Assembly (NCBI GenBank): GCA_016182605.1
Contig: JACPGE010000090.1
Coordinates: forward strand, 1 to 37,739
Source: Candidatus Hydrogenedentota bacterium
GTDB lineage: Bacteria > Hydrogenedentota > Hydrogenedentia > Hydrogenedentales > JAEUWI01
Length of the DNA stretch: 37,739 nucleotides
Direction: 5' to 3'
Below the pieces are notes generated by a model. That model saw only the letters and a list, made by a program, of their open reading frames with translations, was not told where the DNA came from and did no database searches. The position numbers were made by a program, and so were the translations under genes. Shown piece after piece: positions 1 to 8,748 of the stretch. Position 1 is the first letter of the stretch; each line of letters starts with the position of its first letter.

Positions 1-121
1 AATCGAACCCAGAGCAAGGAAAAGACGGCCGAAAAACTACCAGCTACTAACCAAACCAAGACGGGAATTCGTCGAAACACCCCACAGAGGAAAGAAAAGG
101 GGCCTTAAGTAAGTGCCATTC

Positions 122-184
122 GGGACTGTCCCCCGCACCGCCAGCGCTCACTCCCCCGCAACGGATGGAGTATTGCCGGCCCCG
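122..184 (+). repeat. GGGACTGTCCCC-type dispersed repeat, copy 1
   Basis: The first 24 bases match positions 36658-36681 exactly (GGGACTGTCCCCCGCACCGC plus CAGC), and the similarity continues at a lower level over 63 bases with the same length in both copies, ending in TTGCCGGCC-like sequence. Both copies are intergenic and lie at opposite ends of the window. The start, GGGACtGTCCC, is itself a short palindrome. Its function is unknown. Confidence 0.7.
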
Positions 185-261
185 CCTTGGAAGCACCGCA
201 GAAGCCGCCTTATTTGCAATATCATTTGCCGAAACGGGGGAAAATGTGATAAAAACATGAT

Positions 262-325
262 AGCCCGCATATTTCACCACTTCAGAGCTTTCCGGCAACG
301 AACGCGTGGAGCCCGTGATTTAGCC
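262..325. repeat. Partial copy of the 202-bp palindromic repeat family
   Basis: AGCCCGCATATTTCACCAC at 262-280 and AGCCCGTGATTTAGCC at 310-325 are the two signature blocks of the repeat found complete near 26.7 kb and 32.8 kb. Here they lie only 29 bases apart, so the middle is deleted or replaced. The order corresponds to the reverse complement of the 26.57-kb copy. Confidence 0.7.
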
Positions 326-472
326 GGGATAGCACTGCGAAAGCTGTTTTTTTGGGGCAGGAGGGACGAGATCACGCGTCACGGTGCTCTCCCACGGTCC
401 GAGTGGCCGTGTTCTATACGCAATGACGGGTGGCGGGCAGCCTTTGCGCCCGAAGGGAAATGAGGGTCTCAC

Positions 473-1846
473 GTGTCTGAACGGATATCGGGCGGAATCG
501 TTCTGGCGGGGATGGTCTTGCTGCTTTCCCTCTCCGGTTGCGGAGGCGGCAACTCCGGCGCCCACAATACCCGCGTGACCATCGACAGCAATCCCACCGG
601 TGCCGAGCTGATCGTGGCGGGTCAGATGTACCCGTCCACCCCAGTCACCATCGAAGGGCTCGTCCCCGGTTTCAACGACGTGGTGCTGATGAAGGAGAAC
701 TTCAAGACCACGGACGATCAGATCGAGGTGGTGGAGGGGAAAGACGACACCTTCGTCATCGACCTGGACCCGCTGGTGGGCTATCTGAGCATCGACTCCG
801 ACCCCATGGGTGCGGAAGTGTGGCTCAATGGGGAGGAGCGCATCGGGCTCACCCCCATGGTGAAATATCCGCTGCCCGTTGGGGATTACACCTATCAAAT
901 CCGCATGGAAAACTTTTACCCGCTCGACGAGAGTGTTTCTATCGGCATCGACGATCAGTACAGCAAGCGCAGCACGCTCGTGCCCATGGAATCGGAGCTG
1001 GCCGTGTTGTCGCGGCCCGGCGGCGCGAGCATCTTCATCAACAACCAGCTCCAGCAAAGCAACACGCCGGCAAAGTTCACGCTGGCGCCCGGCTCCTATC
1101 TCATCAGCGTGTATCTGAGCGGCTACGCCGAAAAGACGGAGCGGGTCGTACTCGAAGCGAACAAGCCCAGCCAGGTGCAACTGGAGATGGAGCAGGGCAA
1201 TGTGCCGAAGGGCATGGTGGTGGTGCCGGCCGGCGAATTCATCCGCGGCGAAGAAAAGACCGCCCCCGAAGAACAGCCGCGCACGAAGATCGATATTCCC
1301 GCCTATTTTATCGACAAGGCCGAGGTCACACACGAAGAATTCAAGAAAGTCTTCGCGGCGCACAAGGTGCCCGAAGGCCGCGGCCACTATCCGGTGACCG
1401 GGGTGAGCTATGATCAGGCCTACGCCTATGCCAAGGCCGTGGGGAAGCGCCTCCCTACCGAAGAGGAATGGGAGAAGGCCGCGCGCGGCACCGACGGCCG
1501 CAAGTTTCCCTGGGGAGAAGATTTTAACCTCCTCTGCGCCAATACCCTTGAAACCCAGACACAGGAAGCCCTGCCCGTGGGCAAGCGCCTCGAAGGCATG
1601 TCGCCCTATGGGTGCTTCGATATGAGCGGCAACGTCTATGAATGGACCAACAGCCTCTATCAGCCCTATCCTGGCAACACCCTGATCAACAAGAACTACG
1701 GGCAGATTTACCGCGTGCTGCGGGGCGGTTCCTTCATGACCAAGAACTTCGATGCGCGCTGTACGGCCCGGCATTTCGACAAGACCGATGCGGCGCGGCT
1801 CGACTACGGATTCCGCTGCGCCATGGACGCCACCAAGAAGAAGTAA
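473..1846 (+). CDS. Lipoprotein with PEGA repeats and a SUMF1/FGE-like C-terminal domain
   Basis: A predicted envelope lipoprotein of 457 residues starting at GTG. The N-terminus is a lipoprotein signal with lipobox LSGC (Cys23). Residues about 33-240 hold three PEGA-type beta repeats, recognisable from SNPTGAELIVAG, SDPMGAEVWLNG and SRPGGASIFINN, a domain common in surface proteins. From Met248 to the end is a formylglycine-generating-enzyme-like fold: RLPTEEEWEKAARG, FPWGEDF, MSGNVYEWTNS, LRGGSF and GFRC. True FGEs carry a catalytic Cys pair just after the RGGS motif; here that stretch reads RGGSFMTKNFDARC, so the first Cys is Thr and the second is not at the usual spacing. It is therefore more likely a binding or scaffold protein than a sulfatase activator. 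The gene after it begins 91 bases downstream. Domain assignment is firm; the role is inferred. Confidence 0.9.
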   Translation: MSERISGGIVLAGMVLLLSLSGCGGGNSGAHNTRVTIDSNPTGAELIVAGQMYPSTPVTIEGLVPGFNDVVLMKENFKTTDDQIEVVEGKDDTFVIDLDPLVGYLSIDSDPMGAEVWLNGEERIGLTPMVKYPLPVGDYTYQIRMENFYPLDESVSIGIDDQYSKRSTLVPMESELAVLSRPGGASIFINNQLQQSNTPAKFTLAPGSYLISVYLSGYAEKTERVVLEANKPSQVQLEMEQGNVPKGMVVVPAGEFIRGEEKTAPEEQPRTKIDIPAYFIDKAEVTHEEFKKVFAAHKVPEGRGHYPVTGVSYDQAYAYAKAVGKRLPTEEEWEKAARGTDGRKFPWGEDFNLLCANTLETQTQEALPVGKRLEGMSPYGCFDMSGNVYEWTNSLYQPYPGNTLINKNYGQIYRVLRGGSFMTKNFDARCTARHFDKTDAARLDYGFRCAMDATKKK

Positions 1847-1937
1847 TCGCGCGGATTGGCCGTGCGGTGTGCCGGTGCGTTATGCTCTTTCCGGGTGCCC
1901 CCCCAAGCCAGCGCTACCACCCCGAAGGAGACTACCC

Positions 1938-4598
1938 ATGGCTACACCCCCTCCCTGCGCCAGGGCAGCCCCAGCGCGGCGGCCCTTGCGCTGGTGGGAG
2001 AGTCTCCATGCCCGCCTCTCGCTCCTTCAGGCCTTGCTCCTGTGCGCGGTCGTCGGCCTCACCGTGCTGATTGTCTACACCGTCGAGCGCGCCATCCTCG
2101 TCGAGCAGCGCTTCGAAGTCACCACCCTGCTCGGCCGGCACGTCGTCTCCCAGCTTTCCGAGCGCATCGCGCTGGCGGAGTCGCTCGCCACCACCATCGC
2201 CAACGTGGCGGAGTCCATCCCGCGCGACGCCGCGCTCTATCATGAGGTTTTCCCCCGCCTGCTGGACTACGAGGGCGAATCGGCCTTCATCGCGGGCGGC
2301 GGCATCTGGCCCGAACCCAACACCTTCGATCCGGCGGAGGCGCGCTGCAGCTTCTTCTGGGGCCGCAATGCCGAAGGCGCGCTGCAATTTTACGGCGACT
2401 ACAACAACCCCGAAAGCCGCGGCTACCACGGCGAGATCTGGTACGTGCCCGCCCGCTACCTTCCCCCGGGAAGGGGTATCTGGTCCAACGCCTATCTCGA
2501 CACGTATTCGTATCAGCCCATGGTGACCTATACGGTTCCTCTCTACGATGCGGCCAAGAACAACTTGGGCGCGGCCACGGTGGACGTGAAACTGGACGGT
2601 ATCGACGAGATCTTCGCCAAGGCGGCCCAAACCCTGGGCGGCTACATCTTCGCAGTGGATCGGGAGAACCGGTTTATTTCCTTTCCGATTAAGGAGTGGT
2701 CCACCCGCTATTTCACCGATGAACAGGGCAAGATCACCGGCGACTACTTCAACATGGAAGATTTGGCCATGCAGCGTCCCGTTTACGGCCGCTTGCAGGA
2801 ATCGCTCGAACGCATGAATCAGGCCCTGATCTCCCGGGCCGAAAGCACGCCCCTCTACGCCGGAGGCCTCCCCGAGGAACTCGCCCTGCGGGGTTACCGG
2901 CTTCTCCACAAGACGCCCCGCCTGCTTGCCGCCGCCATTACCGACCCGCTCCATGGCGCCCCCGCCGGCGGTATGGAAGTCCAGCGCCACTTCTGGGAAG
3001 ACGACCCCGTGCTTGACGCCGCCGTGATGGCGACCGTCTTTCAAATGCCGGACACCTATTGGAAGGTCATCGTAGTGACGCCCACCGCCGGACTCTACGC
3101 ACAGGCCGGCGCGGCTACCCGCCATGTCGTGGTTTACGTTGCCGCACTCGAACTGATTGCGCTCTTCGCGATGTTTGTCGCCATCCGCTACCTCTATGCG
3201 CGCCCGATCCATCACATGGCAGGCAAGATGCGTGGCGTGGCCAATCACGCCGCAGACCTCACCCTGCGGCTCGACGACACCGCCCACGACGAAATCGGCA
3301 TGCTCGCCTATGAATTCAACGCCCGCACAGGCCGCCTCGCCCAGGCCCTCGCCGAACTGGAAGACAGCAACCGCTCCCTCTCCGAAGAAACCCGCGCACA
3401 CGCCGCCGATCTGCTGGAAATGAAGCGGCTGCGCGCCCTCCTCGGCAGTATCCTCGATGCCATGCCCTCCGCGCTCATCGGGGCCGACGCCGCCTCCCGC
3501 GTTACGCATTGGAACCGGAAAGCCGCGGAAGAAACCGGGATCAGCCCCCAGCACGCGCTTGGACGGCCGCTCCGGGAGGTCTACCCGGCGGTGGCGCCGC
3601 TCGTCGATATCATTGCCGATGCTATCGAGGGCCAGTCGGCCGTACGCGACATCCGTCTCGAAGATCATTCCGATCCAGAGCCGCGCCTGCTGCATGTATC
3701 GGTCTATCCCATCGGCGCGGAAGGCGCCCCCGGAGCCGTGGTCCGCATCGATGATGTCACGGAACGGGTCCACCTCGAAGAAGCCATGAGCCAGTCGGAA
3801 AAAATGCTTTCCCTTGGCGGCCTTGCCGCCGGCATGGCCCACGAAATCAACACCCCCCTCGCGGGCATCCTTCGAAATGTACAGGCTATCCAGAGCCGCA
3901 TTCAGCCCGGTCTGGAACAGAATGCCAGGATCGCCCGGGAGTGCGGCGCCAGCATGGAAGCGGTCGAATCCTATGTCACTCGCCAGGGCGTGCCGCCCAT
4001 GTTGAATCAGATCCGGGAAGCCGGCCACCGCGCCGCGGAGATTGTGATTAACATGCTCAGCTTCAGCCGCAAGAGCACCAGCCACTTCACCCGGAGAGAT
4101 CTGGCCAAACTCCTCGAAAAAACGGTGGACTTGGCTTCCAACGATTACGACCTGAGTCAGAAATACGGTTTCCGCCAGATCGAGATTCTCCGCGAGTATC
4201 CTCCCGGAACCCCGCAAGTGCTTTGCGAAGCCACCAATATCCAGCAGGTCTTTCTTAATATCCTCAAGAATGGCGCCGAGGCCATGGCCGGCAAACGGCG
4301 CGCCTGCGGAAACGGCCCGTACACCCCGCAGTTCCGCCTGCGCGTGCTGCCCGCGGGCAGCCACGTGCAGGTCGAGATTGAAGACAACGGCCCCGGACTC
4401 GATGAGGATATCCGCCGGCGGATCTTCGAACCCCTCTTTACCACCAAGGGCGCGGGCTTTGGCGCGGGCCTGGGCCTTTCGGTTTCCTATTTTATCATTA
4501 CGGAGAACCACGGCGGCGCCCTCTCCGTCCGATCCCAGCCTGGCACAGGGACCACCTTCTGCATCCGGATTCCCGTTGAGGGCCCCCCGGCCGCGTAG
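1938..4598 (+). CDS. Membrane sensor histidine kinase (dCache-HAMP-PAS-HisKA-HATPase)
   Basis: An 886-residue two-component sensor kinase. ATG 1938 is chosen because AAGGAG lies at 1925-1930; the frame stays open further upstream but overlaps the lipoprotein gene. One membrane helix at about residues 26-48 leads to a periplasmic sensor of some 330 residues that resembles a double Cache domain (YTVPLYD, then GAATVDVKLDGIDEIF). A second helix at about 397-420 is followed by HAMP, a coiled linker, a PAS domain (SILDAMPSALIGAD), and HisKA with the phospho-acceptor His635 in AHEINTPL. The ATPase boxes are NILKNGAEAM, EDNGPGLDEDI, FEPLFTTK and GAGLGLSVSY. The HEINTPL type of dimerisation box is typical of NtrB/DctB/ZraS-like kinases that often signal to sigma54 activators. 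No response regulator is adjacent, so it is an orphan within this window and its ligand is unknown. Confidence 0.93.
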   Translation: MATPPPCARAAPARRPLRWWESLHARLSLLQALLLCAVVGLTVLIVYTVERAILVEQRFEVTTLLGRHVVSQLSERIALAESLATTIANVAESIPRDAALYHEVFPRLLDYEGESAFIAGGGIWPEPNTFDPAEARCSFFWGRNAEGALQFYGDYNNPESRGYHGEIWYVPARYLPPGRGIWSNAYLDTYSYQPMVTYTVPLYDAAKNNLGAATVDVKLDGIDEIFAKAAQTLGGYIFAVDRENRFISFPIKEWSTRYFTDEQGKITGDYFNMEDLAMQRPVYGRLQESLERMNQALISRAESTPLYAGGLPEELALRGYRLLHKTPRLLAAAITDPLHGAPAGGMEVQRHFWEDDPVLDAAVMATVFQMPDTYWKVIVVTPTAGLYAQAGAATRHVVVYVAALELIALFAMFVAIRYLYARPIHHMAGKMRGVANHAADLTLRLDDTAHDEIGMLAYEFNARTGRLAQALAELEDSNRSLSEETRAHAADLLEMKRLRALLGSILDAMPSALIGADAASRVTHWNRKAAEETGISPQHALGRPLREVYPAVAPLVDIIADAIEGQSAVRDIRLEDHSDPEPRLLHVSVYPIGAEGAPGAVVRIDDVTERVHLEEAMSQSEKMLSLGGLAAGMAHEINTPLAGILRNVQAIQSRIQPGLEQNARIARECGASMEAVESYVTRQGVPPMLNQIREAGHRAAEIVINMLSFSRKSTSHFTRRDLAKLLEKTVDLASNDYDLSQKYGFRQIEILREYPPGTPQVLCEATNIQQVFLNILKNGAEAMAGKRRACGNGPYTPQFRLRVLPAGSHVQVEIEDNGPGLDEDIRRRIFEPLFTTKGAGFGAGLGLSVSYFIITENHGGALSVRSQPGTGTTFCIRIPVEGPPAA

Positions 4599-4912
4599 TA
4601 TGCAATACATACTTTCCACCGAGGGCCTCCGTCTGCTATCCTGTGGAACCCGGTGCGGCCCTGTGAGGGCGGCTGGGGCCGCCAGGGCGGGCGGATCGGG
4701 CTGTAAATAAGGCGATCCGGGTAAACAATTGTCAACTGGAAAGAAGCCTTGACAAGAATTTTGGTGTGTACTACAATAAAGCTCAAGGGTTTACAGCATT
4801 CTGAGCAAAAGATGTATTCTCAGTATTTACCCTGTTGTTGAGCATCGAGGGAGCCTGGGAGGTCGGCTGATTCAACGTTACGGGGTTCTGGGTTGGAGCA
4901 AGGGATTACATC
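4599..4912. other. Intergenic leader before the secretin operon
   Basis: These 314 bases hold no gene. The part up to about 4700 is GC-rich, with a small GGCGGC-TGGG-GCCGCC hairpin but no T-tract. The part from 4720 onward is AT-rich and contains the promoter described at 4749-4777, giving an untranslated leader of about 130 bases before the pilM-like start. Confidence 0.5.
4749..4777 (+). promoter_or_regulatory. Sigma70-type promoter of the secretin/pilus operon
   Basis: TTGACA (4749-4754), exactly 17 bases, then TACAAT (4772-4777). This is a consensus -35 and a five-of-six -10 at optimal spacing, in an AT-rich stretch directly upstream of the PilM-like gene. Transcription would begin near 4784. 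The match is seen in the sequence; its use is inferred. Confidence 0.75.
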
Positions 4913-7099
4913 ATGATTAGCTTCATGACCGGCCGGAAGAAACGGCTCGTGCTCGATATTGGGTCGAGCTGTATCCGCTTGTGTGAGCTTTCCCAAACCA
5001 AACAGGGCTATCAACTCACCAAGTACTACCAGCGCGAGTACAGCAGCGACCCCGCGCTCGAAGAAGATGAACGCAAAAAAATCCGGCTTCACACCTTGGC
5101 CAGCTTGCTAAAAGACGCCAAAGTCCGCACGCGCAAAACCATACTCGCCGTGCCGGGCCAATCGGTGTTTACGCGTACCCGGCCCCTGCCCCCGGTGCCG
5201 GAATACAAAGTCACCCAGATCGTCCGCTACGAAATCCAGCAGCAGATCCCTTTCTCGCTGGATCAGATCGCGATGGACTACCAGATCCTCAGCCGCACGG
5301 AGGCCGGCGGCTACGACGTCATGATGGCGGCCATCAAGGTCGACGTCGTCGAGAAGCACCTCGATGTGCTGCATGGCGTCAAACGCACCATCGATATCGT
5401 GGATGTATCGCCCCTGGCCGCGTACAACTGGCTCAAACATACCGGCGAATTTGGCGATCAGGGCGAATGCGTTGCCCTGATTGATATGGGCGCGGCCACC
5501 ACGGACATTGTGATCGAGCGCGAAGGCCAATTCCGCTTTACCCGGCCCCTCAACCTCGGCGGCAATGATATTACCCTCGCAATCGCCGCAGCCTTTGGCA
5601 TGAATTTTTCCGACGCGGAAAAGGCCAAGCGCGATCAGGCCTTTGCCCCCACGGGCGACCCGCGCGAAGGCAAGAGCGGCGAGATCATGGGCAACATCCT
5701 CCAGCGTTTCGTCGGGGAAATCATGCGTTCGTTCGCCTATTTCCGCTCCCTGCCCGGCGGCGGCCAGGTGAACCGGGTGATACTCTGCGGCGGGGGCGCG
5801 TGCCTGCGCAACATCATCCCCTACATGCAGCGCAATCTCGGCGTCGAAGTGCGTATTGCACAGCCCTTGGCCGGGCTCGCCATTGCGCCCGCGGCCCAGG
5901 CCGTCAGCAGCAATCCGGAGCAGGCATGCGTCTCTCTCGGGCTTGCGTTGCGGTGCTGCGAGACCGTGCCCATTGGCATCAATCTTATTCCACCCCGCAT
6001 CATGGAAATGCACCGCCAGCGCGAGCAGGCCTTTTACTGGGTGCTTTCCCTGGCGACCTTTGCCCTCATCATGGCCTCCATCATCCCGGTCAGCGCCAAG
6101 GAAGATGAGGTCGTGCAGAATCAGATCAAGCAACTCAAGCAAGCGCTGCGGGAGTACGATCCCCAAGTGGGCGCCATGGCCAACCCCGGCAGCGTGCCCG
6201 AGTCCAAGTTGAAGTCCGATTTCTCCGCCGCCAAGTCCGCCGTGGTAGGGCTCGCCGAAAAAGTCAAAACCCTGGACGGGGCCCGTGAAGGAAGGCACTT
6301 CTGGCTGGAAGAACTTTCACTCATCAACGATGCCCGGCCCACCACGGGCGGCAACGTCTATATCGCCAAGATCGAATCCACCTTTGTGGGCCAGGTGGAG
6401 AAACCCGGCGGGCGCGCCGGTGGCCGGGCCAATCGCGACGAGAACAAGCCGCGCTTTGGCGGCGCCCTCGTCAGCAACATGAACCGTGGCGGTGTTGCCG
6501 ACCTCGGTGTCCCCAGCACCGGATTTCCACCCCTCGAAGACGGTGGCGTTGGCGCGGGAGCCGGTCTTGGCATGTTGAGCCGCGGCAGTGGCGGCGGTGG
6601 TGGCCGGGGTGGCCGCGGCGCAAAAGAACAGGCGGGACCCGTACTGCAAGCCCCCAACGGGGTGGTGGTGATGGGCTATGCCGACAGCGCCCAGCTCATC
6701 AAGGAATTCGTGGACAATATAAGCAAGACCGAACGCACCCTCCAGAACCAATACAAACTGGCCGTGGAAAAGGTGCACTTCAATGAGGCCATCGTCCAGA
6801 AAGTCTACCGTGACGTCGTCTATGACACACTGAATACGTCCCAGTATATTGCCCCCGCCGGATTTGCACCCAACGACAGCCTATTCAGTTTTACCCTGAT
6901 CGTGCAGTTCAAAGGAGAACTCTATCCCGCCGCTGCCAAGCAGAAGCCCGCCGCAGCCGGGGCGCCTGGAATGGGGCCCGGAGGAGAAGGAGCCGAAGCA
7001 ATCCCGGACCTCTTTAAGCGCCGCAAGGAGCGGGCAGCCGCGGAAGCAGGAGGGGCAGGTGAGGCAGGTGGCGCGAAAGCGGGGGACTTGGACGGATGA
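4913..7099 (+). CDS. PilM-PilN-like fusion protein of a pilus/secretion system
   Basis: A 728-residue protein, about twice the length of a normal PilM. Residues 10-350 are an actin-like ATPase of the PilM/FtsA fold: LDIGSSCIRLCEL near the N-terminus, IDMGAATTDIVI in the middle and ILCGGGACLRNI for the adenosine motif. PilM normally sits on the cytoplasmic face and binds the N-terminal tail of PilN. Here it runs straight into a membrane helix (about 372-392, FYWVLSLATFALIMASIIPV), a short coil and a periplasmic part, as if PilN were fused on. Residues about 496-576 are a Gly/Arg-rich low-complexity stretch, followed by a small alpha/beta region (VVVMGYADSAQLIKEFVDNI) and a Gly/Ala-rich tail. 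ATG 4913 is used; ATG 4925 is an alternative. The stop overlaps the next start as ATGA. Confidence 0.88.
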   Translation: MISFMTGRKKRLVLDIGSSCIRLCELSQTKQGYQLTKYYQREYSSDPALEEDERKKIRLHTLASLLKDAKVRTRKTILAVPGQSVFTRTRPLPPVPEYKVTQIVRYEIQQQIPFSLDQIAMDYQILSRTEAGGYDVMMAAIKVDVVEKHLDVLHGVKRTIDIVDVSPLAAYNWLKHTGEFGDQGECVALIDMGAATTDIVIEREGQFRFTRPLNLGGNDITLAIAAAFGMNFSDAEKAKRDQAFAPTGDPREGKSGEIMGNILQRFVGEIMRSFAYFRSLPGGGQVNRVILCGGGACLRNIIPYMQRNLGVEVRIAQPLAGLAIAPAAQAVSSNPEQACVSLGLALRCCETVPIGINLIPPRIMEMHRQREQAFYWVLSLATFALIMASIIPVSAKEDEVVQNQIKQLKQALREYDPQVGAMANPGSVPESKLKSDFSAAKSAVVGLAEKVKTLDGAREGRHFWLEELSLINDARPTTGGNVYIAKIESTFVGQVEKPGGRAGGRANRDENKPRFGGALVSNMNRGGVADLGVPSTGFPPLEDGGVGAGAGLGMLSRGSGGGGGRGGRGAKEQAGPVLQAPNGVVVMGYADSAQLIKEFVDNISKTERTLQNQYKLAVEKVHFNEAIVQKVYRDVVYDTLNTSQYIAPAGFAPNDSLFSFTLIVQFKGELYPAAAKQKPAAAGAPGMGPGGEGAEAIPDLFKRRKERAAAEAGGAGEAGGAKAGDLDG

Positions 7100-8109
7100 C
7101 GCGAGGCCGGATCATAAGTGCGCTGATGCTTGTCGTGGTGGCCAGTACCTTTGGCGGCGTGTATCAGTTTTACTTCAAGCAGAAGCTGGAAGAGTATGCG
7201 CAAAATGCGAAATTTAAGAGCGACCTGGAGATCGCGCTAAAAGACCTCGAAGAAACCTTCATGAAGGCCAAGCCGGAAGAAGTGATTCAGCTTTGGCGCG
7301 GCAACCGTCAGCCCTGGCTGGACAGCGTCGAGCGCCGTACCAAGTATTTTGAGAACGAGGCCTGGTACGAGCACGAAGTTTATCCGAATGATGGATCTAT
7401 CCTGAGATTTTGGTATGATGACGCCTCCACGAAGATGGTGACGGAGTTTAACACCAAGGCCCGGGCCAAATTAGGATACAATTTTCCGGAAGATCTCCGG
7501 ATCAATTTGAATATTCCGTATGTAGACCAGTTGGCGCCGGCCGATGCTTCGAGTGAGCAGGCCCTCTACCAGCACCTGCGCCGCCTGAGTTTTGGCATCT
7601 CCGCGTGCGAACTGCTTCTGGATCACAATGTTTCGAACATTCAGAACCTGAGCCTATGGCGCAAGCGCAAGGTGCCCGCAACCCAGAACCTGATGGAATT
7701 GCAGACCTTCGGTGTTTCGTTCGCCATGAAGATGTCGGACTTGATCGCGCTTCTCGAAGAAATTCGGCTGGCGGACAATTATTTCACCGTGGATGCCATC
7801 GATATCAGCTATCCCTATATCGGTTATCCGAACGAGCCCCAGTTGAGCGTGCAGATGCTGGTGAGCGTGGCCGATTTTCTAGATCCGGTTGCGCCGGGCG
7901 CGGGTGGCGCCCCGGCGGCGGGCGGCGGGGGCCGGGCGACGGCCATGGCGCAGGCAGGCGGAGACGTGTCGGTGGAACAGATGTTCAAGCAGACGCTGGA
8001 GACCCGATCCAAGCGCCGCGCGGAAGCCGAGGGTGGTGCACAGGCGGAGCCGGGATTCTTTGGCAAGGCGTGGAAGCTCTTTAAGCGCTATGTGTTGTAC
8101 ATGAACTGA
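7096..8109 (+). CDS. PilO-like / Amuc_1100-like inner-membrane pilus protein
   Basis: A 337-residue bitopic protein with one N-terminal helix (residues about 5-23, ISALMLVVVASTFGGVYQF), then a coiled stretch and a mixed alpha/beta periplasmic domain. No catalytic motif is visible. Its place between a PilM-like ATPase and a PilP-like protein, its size and its single-helix topology match PilO, and also the Amuc_1100-type protein of Akkermansia, which sits in a comparable pilM-secretin cluster. Such proteins align the inner-membrane platform with the secretin. Residues about 266-288 are again Gly/Ala-rich. Translation is coupled to the preceding gene by an ATGA overlap. Assignment rests more on position and topology than on sequence identity. 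Confidence 0.65.
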   Translation: MTRGRIISALMLVVVASTFGGVYQFYFKQKLEEYAQNAKFKSDLEIALKDLEETFMKAKPEEVIQLWRGNRQPWLDSVERRTKYFENEAWYEHEVYPNDGSILRFWYDDASTKMVTEFNTKARAKLGYNFPEDLRINLNIPYVDQLAPADASSEQALYQHLRRLSFGISACELLLDHNVSNIQNLSLWRKRKVPATQNLMELQTFGVSFAMKMSDLIALLEEIRLADNYFTVDAIDISYPYIGYPNEPQLSVQMLVSVADFLDPVAPGAGGAPAAGGGGRATAMAQAGGDVSVEQMFKQTLETRSKRRAEAEGGAQAEPGFFGKAWKLFKRYVLYMN

Positions 8110-8182
8110 AGCGGAACGTGCATGCCCAGGCCCCCGTGCCGGGTATGCAGGCCGATACTGTGAGAATAAAGAAAACATTCCT

Positions 8183-8677
8183 GTGGATAGAGTCCGTAAA
8201 GCGATTAAATGGATCTGGCTGAACAAAGAACGCATGGTGCTTATCGTCATGCTGGTTGTTCTGATACAGCGTGTTTTCGAACTCTTCAAGGAACCGGAGG
8301 CAAGAGTAGAGAAGCGGATCGAACGCCCGGGGCCCCCGCCCGAGGAGCTGCAGCCGCCCGCAGTGCCGCCCGCGCCGCGCATCGACACCAAAGGCGCGTA
8401 CAGCCAGCTTGACCGGCGCAACCCCTTCACGATGACAGGAGGGGCGGCGGGCGCGGCGACGGAAGTAACGGCAGAAAGCCTGGGATTGAAACTCCGGCGG
8501 ATACAGCCGACGAATGGCGTTTTGCGGGCGCAGATCGACACCGAGTCCGCAAAACGGCAGTGGTACAGCGAAGGCGACACTTTCGAAGCCTATGTGCTGC
8601 AGTCTATCGACCCGGAGGCGAAGACGGTGGTGGTCTATGCGACCGAGTACGAGAGAGCGTTTACGCTAACGCAATAG
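8183..8677 (+). CDS. PilP/GspC-like secretin-linker protein
   Basis: A 164-residue protein read from GTG 8183; no good ATG lies upstream in frame. It has an N-terminal membrane helix (about 18-33, MVLIVMLVVLIQRVFE), a proline-rich linker (GPPPEELQPPAVPPAP) and a C-terminal small beta domain that begins at DRRNPF and ends ATEYERAFTLTQ. The motif of Asp/Arg-Asn-Pro-Phe followed by a beta domain of the LRRIQ...GVLRAQI type is what PilP and GspC homology-region proteins show; in those families this domain docks onto the N0 domain of the secretin. The next gene is the secretin, which fits. It is shorter than Escherichia-type PilP proteins, and the match is by pattern only. Confidence 0.65.
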   Translation: MDRVRKAIKWIWLNKERMVLIVMLVVLIQRVFELFKEPEARVEKRIERPGPPPEELQPPAVPPAPRIDTKGAYSQLDRRNPFTMTGGAAGAATEVTAESLGLKLRRIQPTNGVLRAQIDTESAKRQWYSEGDTFEAYVLQSIDPEAKTVVVYATEYERAFTLTQ

Positions 8678-8688
8678 CAACACATCAG

Positions 8689-8717
8689 TTGAGTCGATTA
8701 CGGCATTAGGGTATAGT
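8689..8717 (+). promoter_or_regulatory. Possible internal promoter for the secretin gene
   Basis: TTGAGT (8689-8694), 17 bases, TATAGT (8712-8717). The spacing is optimal and each hexamer has four or five consensus bases. It lies in the gap between the PilP-like gene and the secretin ATG at 8749 and could give extra secretin expression. Confidence 0.4.
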
Positions 8718-8748
8718 GCCTGAAAAAAGCGGAAGGACGTATCGCGAA

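Larger units (their letters stand above)
1..472. other. Intergenic region with repeat fragments
   Basis: No convincing complete gene is seen. Frame 1 on the plus strand is open from the window edge to a TAA at 106-108 and would encode a Lys/Arg-rich 35-residue tail; it could be the end of a truncated upstream gene but has no recognisable domain. The rest carries two dispersed repeats described separately (122-184 and 262-325). A long minus-strand frame crosses the region and runs into the next gene, but it is only the GC-rich shadow of the plus-strand lipoprotein gene. Confidence 0.5.

Noticed and set aside
320-1774. Long minus-strand open frame antisense to the PEGA/SUMF1 gene
   Set aside because: It mirrors the codon positions of the plus-strand gene, has His/Gly/Ala-rich shadow composition and no domain; the plus strand carries clear motifs.
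1932-4619. Very long minus-strand frame antisense to the histidine kinase
   Set aside because: A GC-rich third-position shadow; every kinase motif is on the plus strand.
4640-4700. Terminator after the histidine kinase
   Set aside because: A GGCGGC/GCCGCC hairpin is present but no T-tract follows.
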